A stretch of DNA of 64,000 nt from Rhyacichthys aspro. Taxonomy: Eukaryota > Chordata > Actinopteri > Gobiiformes > Rhyacichthyidae. The notes beneath the pieces are model-generated. The model made no database searches. It was not told the origin of the DNA and saw only the letters and a list, made by a program, of their open reading frames with translations. A program made the translations under genes and the position numbers. Below, piece by piece: positions 33,001 to 51,935 of this stretch. The number at the start of each line of letters is the position of its first letter. The first letter of the stretch is position 1. The stretch is from positions 8,318,109 through 8,382,108 of the forward strand of contig CM072165.1 in NCBI GenBank assembly GCA_036850595.1, in the 5' to 3' direction.

Positions 33001-33641
33001 CCCGCGGAGAGCTTCTATACACAAGAAAGATGAAGGGTTCAAGAGAGCGAAGAAGAGCCCTCTCCGAGCTGTGACAATCAGCTTAGTGTTACCTAAGCAC
33101 CGGATACATGCTGGAAACAACAGCCCTATTTGAGCACTGTAACAGTCTTCCTGCATTTTTAATGGTTGCTGCTTCCCTTGGGAGATCTCTGCCTCTGTCA
33201 TCGGGCCATCATCCCACTCTGATGCTAAGGGTCAGCTTTGTGTCTCGTGTGTCATTAGTGTTAATGTGGCGCTTATTAGCTTTTCACCTGCAGCCTGTGG
33301 CCACATACTGAAGACAAGTCAGCATTTTTGACAAGGAAAACAAATAATTTCTTATAATTTCGTAGTCCAATTGTACAGTGTTTTATTATATTAGCCCTTA
33401 AATATCCTTCAAACGGTCCAATAGAGGGATCATTCAGGCATTTCTCACCAATCCACATGTGCAGATCTGCTCCATTCACGCCGCGGTTTTGCAGAACCAG
33501 ATACGAGTCTCCGTTATAAAAGGCTCCGATCTCAGTGGGGTCCAGAAGTACAGCCTTCATCTTCTCCACCCTCCACACCCAAAGGCCCGGCGTGCGAACC
33601 TCGGGACCAAACTGACCCGGGACTGCCTGGAACGGGAGCAT
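30025..33641 (-). CDS. capg: macrophage-capping protein CapG, gelsolin-like
   Basis: Eight coding exons right to left: 33449-33641, 32159-32313, 31609-31767, 30772-30921, 30606-30692, 30396-30528, 30221-30312, 30025-30090. They total 1035 nt, 344 residues (human CAPG 348). Three gelsolin repeats are visible: PGLWVWRVEKMK...GDSYLVL..LHMWIGEKSSRDE; RLYQIKGKRNIRAKE...FNKGDCFILDLG...WIGSQANIFEK; and VSDATGSMKMTK...DDCFILDN...IFVWKG, ending IIFKQFFQNWN. CapG caps actin barbed ends in a calcium- and phosphoinositide-dependent manner without severing, and acts in cytoplasm and nucleus. Three repeats and the short length rule out gelsolin, villin and scinderin. The start ATG lies one base after an acceptor (CAG|C ATG), so a leader exon must exist upstream. 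Confidence 0.93.
31003..31055. mobile_element. hAT-like terminal fragment in capg intron
   Basis: CAGGGTGGTCCAAACTTTTT resembles the CAG.GGT..CAAACTTTTT ends of hAT transposons. No partner end found. Confidence 0.35.
31105..31290. repeat. minisatellite, unit about 22-23 bases
   Basis: About eight imperfect copies of GGTTTTAGTTGGATTTGAACA-like units in the capg intron between 30921 and 31609. Units alternate ATGG/TTGG and GAAAAG/AAACAG/GAACAG. Confidence 0.75.
32715..32767 (+). mobile_element. LINE/SINE 3' tail
   Basis: TTTCATTGTACTGCTGTGCA followed by ATGACAGTAAAG and a CTATC/CTATT tail is the common 3' end of fish non-LTR elements (TTTCGTTGTAC...CAATGACAATAAAG...). It lies in the first capg coding intron, in the opposite sense to the gene. 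Confidence 0.55.
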
Positions 33642-36600
33642 GCTGTATGGAAAAAAACAAAAAGTGTTGTTTACTCAAAGGTGAGCCACAGATTCATTCT
33701 TGGAAACAATAAGGTTTTTGTTACACCAATACACTCCCACAACAAGTAAGAGGAATGAGGAAGTTTTTGTGGAGAGTGGCGAGGATTGCACACTTAGGTA
33801 TTCAAGAAGTAAAATGTTTACTCGTGACAAATAAAGGAAGTGGGTACAGCTTGTCACAGACACCTGATCAGTGCTTGCTTCCTTCACTGTGACAAAAATT
33901 AGCCAAGCCATGTTGCGCTCAAATCACTTTCAACTTGTGGACGCTGTGATGAGTGTGATTACACAGTCTTGACACAAAATGAGGGCTTGTGTTGCAGGAT
34001 AGATTACATCACTTTTTATGTAACACGAAGCCAAAATGTGCACAGCCTGGTAGCATCACAAAAAAAAAAACAAAAAACAGCAAGGTGTGGCCATAAGCAA
34101 GCTGGATCCTGTCACAAATGAAAATGTTAATTAATGTAAGAAAATGTGAACATCTGAGTGTTTCTAATCCACGCTCTGCTAATTATTACTCTCTTTAAAT
34201 TTAACAAAAGTTGGCATGATTGAAAGACTATGATACAGACAATAGTCGACATAATTACAGACGTGAGTGTTACATACCGTCACCAACTTCTCCATAATGT
34301 GGGTTTAAAAGTGCTTATTAGTTAGCAGAGTGAATACTGGTCAGCAGAATACAAGAAACCATAATTGTCAGCACTGTAGACATTCAAACTGGCAGCTCCA
34401 CAACCCCAGTTTTATACTTTTATGACAAAATGGCTCTCTATCACTTATCAAATGTTTGTTTACTACCAAAACAGACATAGAGGAGGAGTATTTGAAGACA
34501 TATCCTAACAGAGGAGGTAACAGAGTGGAGCAAACGGAGAAAGGACCTAGGGTTAGAGTTACAATACTTGCACAGCTGCTGTAGGGGTAAGTAAAGGGTC
34601 CGAGAAAAAAACGCAGTGGTCCACTTAACTGTATGATCTCCTCTGGTACCTGCAGCATGCTGTCTGAGTCGGGCTCCATCCTGCGCGCCCGCTGATGTGT
34701 GCTTACGAGTGTTAGTGCGGATGTTGTAGGAGCTCGAGAGGCCCGGAGAGCGGTAGTGTTTGCGCTCACCTGGCCTGGTTAGCTTATATGCAGCAGGTAA
34801 CTGGAGCTGATGTGATGAAAGCCAACCTGTGGCCCGTGGATGCGAGGCAGGCGTTGGGGGGTGAGTAGAGTCGGGTTCCTGGTTCCTGGCTAAAGCCAAA
34901 CACCAGGCTTATAATTACTGGGAAAGCAAGCTGCTGGCACATCCATCTTTCCACTATCCTATCCTTCTTTAGCGTTACAGTTTCCTAGCTTGGCCAACAG
35001 CTGGAACTTTCTCCATCCACTGTTTTCATTTCCAAGAGACTTGAATGTATTTACAAAACTAAGATCCACAATCTCCAACCAAGGTCAGAGATAGACTGCG
35101 GGGTCACTGAGCCGGTCAGTCATTTATGCGTAAGGTCCAGACAGAAATATGAGAGCAGACAAAAGGGGTCAGAATAATGGAGCAATCAGTCTATCCATTA
35201 CATACATGTACACCATTACATTTACTTTTATTTATGTACATTTGAGTCTACTTTAAACTGACTTGATACAGACACTTATTAAATGGAACATTTTTAGACA
35301 CTATTAAAGACCACTTAAAGAGATATTTTCAGATATCGAGCTATACTAGAGCAGAATGAGCTCTTGTGCACCATTTGAGGCTGTCTCAAGGACCCCACCC
35401 TTAGTTTAAGGAAGTAGTCTGTAGATCTGTAATTTAGACTAGGAGTATGTAAAAAGACAGTGGCAGAGATACTCCAAGACACTCTAAGTTTTTCTGTGTT
35501 AAGTTTGATGTTAGAAAACAAGTGGTGCATGAACAGCAAACTTAGGTTTCATTGTGTGGCTGTCACATTCTTTCACTGAACTCACGAGGAATGTGACAAG
35601 TGAACACAGAGTCTTTACCCAAAACTGACATTGGGTAAACAGGAAAAAAACAAAAGAAAGTAGGTACTAGTTTTGTTTGCAGAAAATATAAGTATAAAAT
35701 ACGTGCCAGACCAAGTCTTACCTTACAGAGTGCAGTGGAGGAAATGTTGCTGCAGAGAGCCGAGAGTGGAGCAGTCATGCAAGAAACAGCTCGTACTGTG
35801 GGTAAAATCTGTTCTTTTCAGTGCAGACGCCCACCAGCAGTTTCCTGCCTCTGTTTCGGGACGTTGTTGCCCTGCCCTCTGACTCACAACCCAAAAATGA
35901 AAAAAGGTGAAGAAATGTGATTGAATCAGGATGTGTAGCCTAACAATGATCACTTGCACTAACAGGTCACAGACAACATTTAAGACTATTGTCTAAAGTG
36001 TTCAAGATTACGACAATTACAAATCCTGAATGTCAATTTCAGCTTCCAATAATAATGTCTTTCCAGATGTGACTAGTAGCTTCAAGAGCATTTTAAAAAC
36101 AACACCATTATTGTTGTGATAAGAATGTATTTAATCTTATGACAATTAGCAGATGCATGATTAGGACAACATTATTGCCTATAATATAATATTCATCACT
36201 TCATCGTAAGTGATACCACAGTGTGTGAATATCTCCAGGGAAACCCTCTATAAACACATAGTCACCAGTGGCTTTCCTTAGTCCAACACACCCATAAAGC
36301 TTATATTATAATGCAAGCCCTTTATGAGCATAACCTGTGATTCATCATTTCCACAAGCATGGATAACAGCTTTTTTTAGCCTCTACTCTAAATAACACCC
36401 CTTATTCTACGCCTATACAGTCTTAAGCCATATTAAATTTGGAGTTCAAGGTCTGAGTAATGTCTGTAACTGGCTGTGCAGTATTTATCAAAGGAAATAT
36501 CTTACCCATTCAGTGTCACTTCAGGGAAACCTGTGTGAAGTGTGAAGTCCGAAGTCTTTTGCTTCTGTGGCAGACTCCCATGAATAAGCACAATCAGTGG

Positions 36601-36805
36601 CATGGTTGCAGGGCAAAGTAGAGGAGTAGCAATTAAATAAAATACGAGATTTTTTTCAGATTTCCTTTAGTCATTTTATTTGTCTGGACTGGTTTGTCTA
36701 AATCAGAATAGCAACAATATACCTGACCTGGGAGCCTTGTAGTAATATTTTTTAAACTAAACTTGGCATAAGCAGCTTCTTGTTCAGCTCCACAGTGGTT
36801 CTGTC
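33642..36805. other. upstream region of capg
   Basis: Mostly AT-rich with no coding signal. A GC-rich block at 34650-34800 looks like a leader exon (see next entry). A smaller T/C-rich block at 35700-35900 has no clear exon. Confidence 0.4.
34650..34790 (-). other. capg: probable noncoding first exon of capg
   Basis: GC-rich segment on the minus strand ending at CTGCAG|GTACCAG (donor complement at 34648-34649). It contains ATG 34677-34679 followed by nine more codons to the donor. Splicing to the acceptor at 33643 puts this ATG in a different frame from capg, making an upstream ORF that overlaps the capg start. The right limit is uncertain. Confidence 0.4.
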
Positions 36806-37590
36806 AACCCAGTCTCACCACAAAATGTAAAATAGTCACGTTGGTCCACATGGTAAAACGTATACATTTAACAAAACGGGCCCGAAATTTGTGACACTGT
36901 CACGTTTTTTTTGTTCCATTCTTTTCTATTGATGTCACGTGATGTCAGAGCCCATAATCACAAATAAAGGCGAAAATAAATGTCATTTTCTCACCACTGC
37001 TCTTGTTAACTAAATATTATTTTAATTAATGTATGCAAAATAATAAAGGTATGTATGAAACTAGTTCCTAAAGAGTCCACGTAAGCACAGCTCGCATCTT
37101 TGTACTAATCAAGTTTATAAAAAAGAATATTTACTTATTTCAGCGCCTGGATGTATTTTTATTATTCAAATAAATTAATAATAACACGAGATAATTCCTA
37201 GATTTTACGCTGAAAAACATAGAGATAACCAGTGAAACAAAACGTGAAAGTATAACAATTTTAACAATGTCGAGACAAGATCTTCGTTTAAACTCATAAA
37301 TAAAAGTGTATATGAATTAAATAGCTGAAGATTATAAGATTAAAGACCACACTTCTCGATAGAAATTTAACCAAATTGATTTTAGTGCTCAAAATAGTCA
37401 ATAAAATTGCATTTTATCCCCAAAAATCTTCGTAAATCGGCGTCTGCGGCAGCTCTGACATCACGTGACATCAATAGAAAAGAATGGAACAAAATAAAAA
37501 ACGTGACAGTGTCACAAATTTTTGTGAAATGTATACGTTTTACCATGTGGACCAACGTGACTATTTTACAGTTTGTGGTGAGACTGGGTT
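36806..37590. mobile_element. foldback / MITE-like element with long inverted arms
   Basis: The left arm, 36806-36951, begins AACCCAGTCTCACCACAAA. The right arm, 37452-37590, is its reverse complement at about 90% identity with small indels (both contain TAGTCACGTTGGTCCACATG and CTATTGATGTCACGTGATGT). The loop of about 500 bases is AT-rich with no transposase frame. GGTTCTG flanks both ends (36797-36803 and 37591-37597), a possible target-site duplication, though two extra bases sit on the left. It is non-autonomous and the superfamily is not certain. Confidence 0.85.
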
Positions 37591-38227
37591 GGTTCTGCAT
37601 CAGTGTTTAGGTGAGTTCGCCCCCTACTGGACGTGCGTCAGTAAACAGGCATCGTTCACGTAACAGTAGACAACCAGACAGGTGTTAAAAACTAACTGAT
37701 ATATTTTATGTCTTGTGAAAGTAAACATAGCATTGTATAAAATATGAATGTATTTTACTTACGGTAAGCCTTTTTTATTATTATTATTTATGTAGTTACT
37801 TTAATTAGTGCCTTAATGTCTGACTTTTACATATCTTTTTTTTTTTTTTAAAGTAAATAAAAGTACACTTTTACAGCAATTGTGTGTTGTAGCCTGCCAC
37901 ACAAGACCTATACTTGAAAATAATTAATTCACCTTATTTTAAAGACTGGTTTACCTCATGACAATACAGTACGTAATCTGGTCTGTCTTTTTGTGACATT
38001 TATCACCTGTAAATGTTCGAATATGTTCAAAAGGCTATTATCTTTACTGTATATTTCAGGATTTACAGTGTTCAACAAAGGCCTATTGTGAGCAGAATAC
38101 ACAAGACTAAAGTCTGGTCCTGACAGCCATTGTGTACATATTACACAATTATTTAGACATCATCCATATAATTAAGAAAGAAATACTAAAATAAAAACTC
38201 AAAGTAAAACAAATATGTAGTAAAACT
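37591..38227. other. spacer between the foldback element and polr2a 3' end
   Basis: AT-rich, with a T tract at about 37830-37842. No gene seen. Confidence 0.4.
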
Positions 38228-38233
38228 TTTATT
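38228..38233 (-). terminator. polyadenylation signal, polr2a
   Basis: TTTATT on plus (AATAAA on minus), 2.1 kb past the stop, with A/T-rich sequence beyond. No equally good signal with a downstream T/GT tract was picked nearer, but a shorter 3' UTR cannot be excluded. Confidence 0.4.
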
Positions 38234-40329
38234 AATTTTTCCAAGTCAAAAAACAAACAGAACAAAGACACAGAATGAGATAATGAGCTGATTTCTATAC
38301 AGTGGCAATTAAGTTAAACCTTCGTTTGCCCAGACATGTCAAGTCTTTCTTGAACACCGTCTCCTCTCACACTCATACACACAGACATTCATTCACCTGG
38401 GAGTCCCGATGTCCCAAACTGACTCAACAGTGCAGTTAAGACAGTAGATTGGATACAGGCCTGGTGGAGACTGTATGAAAAGCATCACAGTCTACCAGAA
38501 TTTTTTAAGTGCAGAGACCAAATCTGCTTCGGCTCAAGGCCCAAAGGCAGCCCTATCAAGTTATGGCCGTCTCGGAAGCAATATTTGTTGACAAAAATTT
38601 AAGAAAGATCACAAATGATGGGCTGTTAAGAGTTTGGATGGATCTTCAGGACTCCCAGTCAGATCAGAAACAAGCACCCCTCCCATGATTTCCCTTGTCA
38701 CAGGTACATACATTTGTAGAAAACCCCCCCCACTGATTTCAGAAATGAGCACTACTTGTGGATGAAGGGGGAGGAGTCTAAGCTAACAGTTTGGAAAAAA
38801 AGAAAAACAAATCTGCATTTTCACTGGTGCTAGACAGATCGAGTACCCACATTCAGAGAGTTCACACTAATGTAGTGAGTATATTTATAGACAGGTGTAA
38901 TGTGCAGTTTATTTGGACAGTGACATCCTGGGGAAATTATCATTGTCTTGTTTACTAGAAAAAGGAGGACAAATATTGTCCTTTGGCATCCTGAAAATGC
39001 AAGTGAAAAATACAACTTTTTTGCACTTTATCAGGCTGGTGGCAGCACATAACCTGTGCACAGAAAACTATTGGTTTGGAAAAAATGATATTTTTCTAAT
39101 GCTAAAAAGTGGGTGAAGTAGAAAATGAGAACTATTCTCTACCCACTGCCCCTTCATCCACAGTGAGCATGAGCCTCTTGCAAACAGGTTTACATGTCAC
39201 CAAAAGCAAATGAGAAAAAAATATTTTTTTTCCTCTATGTGTATTCACACAGAATAGTAGTTTCCTTTTATTAAATAAAGTGAATTGCCCAAATAAAACA
39301 AAAAAAACTGCGTACACGTAAGCTATCGGAAATGGGGCAACGATAATATGCAGGAGGAACTTGGAAAAAAAAAAGTCAACCTAAAGCTTGATTAAAATGT
39401 ATTAACATCTGCTGCTCATGTAAACAATAACAGAAGCAGCAACTTCCTCATCCACATGAGCCCCATTTCTTCCTAGAATCAAAATTAAAGACAGAACAAT
39501 CATTCTGACTTATATTTTATATAAACATTTTAATTCCCAGTGTGAAGGGAAGAATAATCTGGAAAAGTGTTTTTTGCTTTTGATGCAAGACAAGAGGATG
39601 CTGGTAGATGTGTAATGACATCTTTCAGGTTTTGTCTCTGGGGTGTGAAGGAGGAAGATGGGAGAGCAGGGGGTACATACACTTATGTAGTTTGGATGTT
39701 CAGGACTGTGAAGGATGCAAGCCAGTTTCTCTCTCAGTTACTTGTGACTTAGCCCAGATTGAGTTTTGCTGTTGCTCACTGAGAAATTTTAAGTTTATTC
39801 TTTAAAAGCAGCAATATCTGACAAATACACATATGAAATATGCAACAAACAAAACCTAAGCCTTGCCAAAAATGACTTTATGTTATGCTTAAGTAATGAA
39901 TACAGTTTACTTGGAAAAGTAAGCTTTTGGCAACACATACAACGCCCAGAACAATACACTTAACACGTAGAGCTCGAGAGAGAGAGACTGGATGCAGTAA
40001 ACTATAAAGGGACATTTTCTGCCCAGACATCTTCCACTTCCTCTGCATTTCATTCCCTCCCAGGTCTGCAGTTTTACTTCAACACCCCATGTGAAAATTA
40101 AAAAAACTAGTTTGAAAAGGCAGCCTTTTTTTCCTTCAGGCAAAGCAGTTCAAGTAATTTATGTAATAGTTTTAACTATAGTTATTTCCTCCTTCAGACA
40201 GTGAAGGCTGGGGCTGACAGAAGAAACCGGCAGAAGCTCTGCCTCCTCCAGCAGGTTCAGAGACGCTGTCCTTTAGTTGTGACCACGAGGAGGTGGAGGT
40301 CCTACCTGCTGCCCCCGTTTCTCCGCACC
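38234..40329 (-). other. polr2a: probable polr2a 3' UTR
   Basis: No coding signal. This 2.1-kb stretch lies between the polr2a stop and the reverse AATAAA at 38228. A TTTATT at 39267-39272 could serve as a proximal site. Confidence 0.4.
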
Positions 40330-49419
<9,090 letters not shown>

Positions 49420-49695
49420 CCTGTCTATTCAAAGAGACGCGTCCTTCGTCGGCACGCCGCTTTGTGAGCAGGAACAGCCTTTAAATTGTCACCACGACTC
49501 TGGTCAGGCCGCCAACGGTGACCGGAAAGTCTCCGAAGGCGATATTCCAGGGACCTCTGTGGTCGGCTGGCTTTATAGTCGATTTTATATGCTTTAGTCC
49601 AAAGTTGGACGGCCACCGACCGTTCCCCTCCCCTTTCCTGATCTACACTCTGGAGCGCTCTAAGCGCTACTGAAAGCTACACGGTCCAACGCTTG

Positions 49696-49703
49696 TTTAT
49701 ATA
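49696..49703 (-). promoter_or_regulatory. polr2a: TATA box candidate, polr2a promoter
   Basis: TATATAAA on the minus strand about 280 bases upstream of the ATG. A start near 49665 would give a 5' UTR of about 245 bases. An inverted CCAAT (49794-49798) lies about 95 bases further upstream. Confidence 0.4.
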
Positions 49704-49793
49704 GACTGAACAGCTGCTACGGGGTTACGCACCCATAAAAGCAGGGACTGACTCTTCAGGAGGTGGGACATGTTACTCTGTAGTAAAGCGTTC

Positions 49794-50050
49794 ATTGGCC
49801 ATACAGGACAGTTATATGAATATTTAATTTAGACTCACGTACGACCAATCAACTGGCACGTTTAGGATTTTTGTCCAATTAAAATGGAAGGCGGGTATTA
49901 GTTCAACCTAAACTATTTTCAATTGGCTCTTATGAACATAGTAGGCTGGGCCACCAATAATATGCATATATTACATGAATATTCAGTTAAGGCCGCTTGG
50001 ATTGGTCGGTTTTCTTATTAATATTAGGTAGCAAAAAGTGAAGGACCAAT
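49794..50050. promoter_or_regulatory. CCAAT-box (NF-Y type) cluster, probable bidirectional promoter
   Basis: Seven CCAAT/ATTGG pentamers in 257 bases: ATTGG 49794, CCAAT 49845, CCAAT 49875, ATTGG 49922, CCAAT 49954, ATTGG 50001, CCAAT 50046. Spacings are 51, 30, 47, 32, 47 and 45. Both orientations occur. This is typical of NF-Y-bound promoters, and the cluster sits between polr2a and a GC-richer rightward region. Confidence 0.55.
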
Positions 50051-50099
50051 GACTAGAAAGACTGGAACTCGTTTGGATTAATTTTAACAAAATCCACCC

Positions 50100-51935
50100 A
50101 CTTTCCGACAATTGCCGATCTTTGCCGAGGCGAATTTCTTCCCTCTGAGCAAAAGTAAAAAAAATCTCTGTTCTGCCGTTCGTCTCGCGCTGCATCAGCC
50201 TGGGCTCTAAGAAAAGAGGCTCAGGGCTGAGGCCTGTCAAGTTCTCTGTTAAAACAGAATATATTTCTTATAATACGTGACAGGTTAAGTTTAAAACACT
50301 TGATAGTGGATTATTTTTGGAACTTTTTGCGATATACGTCGAAGTTTCGTGAAAACAATCTTTGTATTTTTGCATCTCCGGGATTTTGTTGCAAGCCTCG
50401 GACTCGCCTTCGACCCACGGCCGGACAAAGAAGCGGATTTTCTCTACGCGCCTCTAGGAAAGTCTCGGAAAAGCCTAATGTGTTGATAGGATGTGTGTTT
50501 TCATAATTTCCCTGCCCTTTCTATTTGTACGCATTGTTATGAGATTTCGCTCTACTCGCATATGTGTTTGTGTTCCTACAGTTTCATATTTTTGACAAAT
50601 GATTCAAAATACTTGCAGGCCATGGTTTCAAAAGAAGTGGCTAGGTAGCTAACAACACACAGCAATGATTTGGCGGTCACTAAGATAAAATACCCGATTC
50701 AATGGGTATAAAAATATAATTTATCCCGCAAAGCTAATCGAACAACCTTAATATATACAAAACGTGTATATAGTAATTTCATTAAATTAGGTTACGGCTT
50801 AACTTCTTACTAGCGAGAAAATTGTAGGCAACAGCGATATATCGTTAAATGCAAACTTAACGATAATGTGCTTATGAAGCCATAATGATCTATGTATTTA
50901 GATGTTGTTGATACTCTTGTTAAACAAATTAAAAATCGCTTCGCCTTCATTAGCCTAAGCTAATTTAGCCTAACATATCGTGGCAAGACCTCTACTGCGA
51001 AACTTCTTTTACACTAGATATACATATTTCTGCAACCCTACTTCACGTTTTACTTGCTTTTGGATCTATCCAATGACGCTGATGTTTATTGTGGAGTAAT
51101 TAGAAATGCTTTCACGGTTTTATTAAAAGCTATTACAGCTACAGTCGGACACCAAAAGCTCCCAACATGGCGGCGGGTGGATGTGCTTCTTGTTGTAGAC
51201 AAGAAAGATGGAGTCTGGAATATTCTTGCTAGTTTTTACTAGTCGGTTGGCCAATCTGTATCTAATCGTTCAGTGGGCTTTGTTTCAAGTTTAATACATA
51301 CTACTTATTAGTTGTTAGAAGGCTGCGAGTTGTTAAAACAACAGTTAAGTTTGGGAGCCGGTATAATACTAGTCTTAAGCTTCTGTCGAGAATTGAAACC
51401 ATTTTCAAGTACCACTATGAGCCTATTAGTCTGGTTTTGGTGAGCAACATCTTTAGATTTATTTAAGAATTTTAGAAAATGGTTATAGTCGAGTAAAGAT
51501 ATTTAAGTGCTAAGATTCCCCTTTGTCCTAACTTTAACAGAATTAAACCATCACCTTATCCCCAGTCACCGAGGATTTAAAATGCTTGTTACACAATAGA
51601 TTTATCCTGTTAACCCTGGTTAGTTTTCTTTATATATTTCTTTAGGCAGATGATAAAGTATTATTTTACTGTGAAGTCCTACAGACGTAAACAGTCCCGT
51701 TGTATCTGAGACTTAGTCATGTTATCGAATCTGCTTGTTTGTTCAAGATGTATTTCTATTGCTAATTTTGTAAACAGCAGTTCCAAATATACAAGTATTG
51801 TGAATTTTCATTTAGACTAGTTCAACAGAGATGTTGTCTTTTATGATTGCGTAATCCCTCTCTGGCGTTGTGAAGCCTTTATGTGCATTGAAATGACTGT
51901 ATCTTTGTTACTATGCCTGTTCTCTTTTAAATAAA
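50100..51935 (+). ncRNA. possible divergent transcript beside polr2a
   Basis: A GC-richer stretch (50100-50480) lies just right of the CCAAT cluster, and AATAAA is at 51930-51935. Between them only short frames exist (longest 68 codons, at 50300-50506) with no recognised protein. The arrangement suggests a rightward RNA without a conserved ORF, but splicing and strand are inferred only. Confidence 0.25.

Noticed and set aside
30025..33641. Full-length gelsolin, scinderin or villin
   Set aside because: Only three gelsolin repeats, 344 residues, and a complete stop and start are present.
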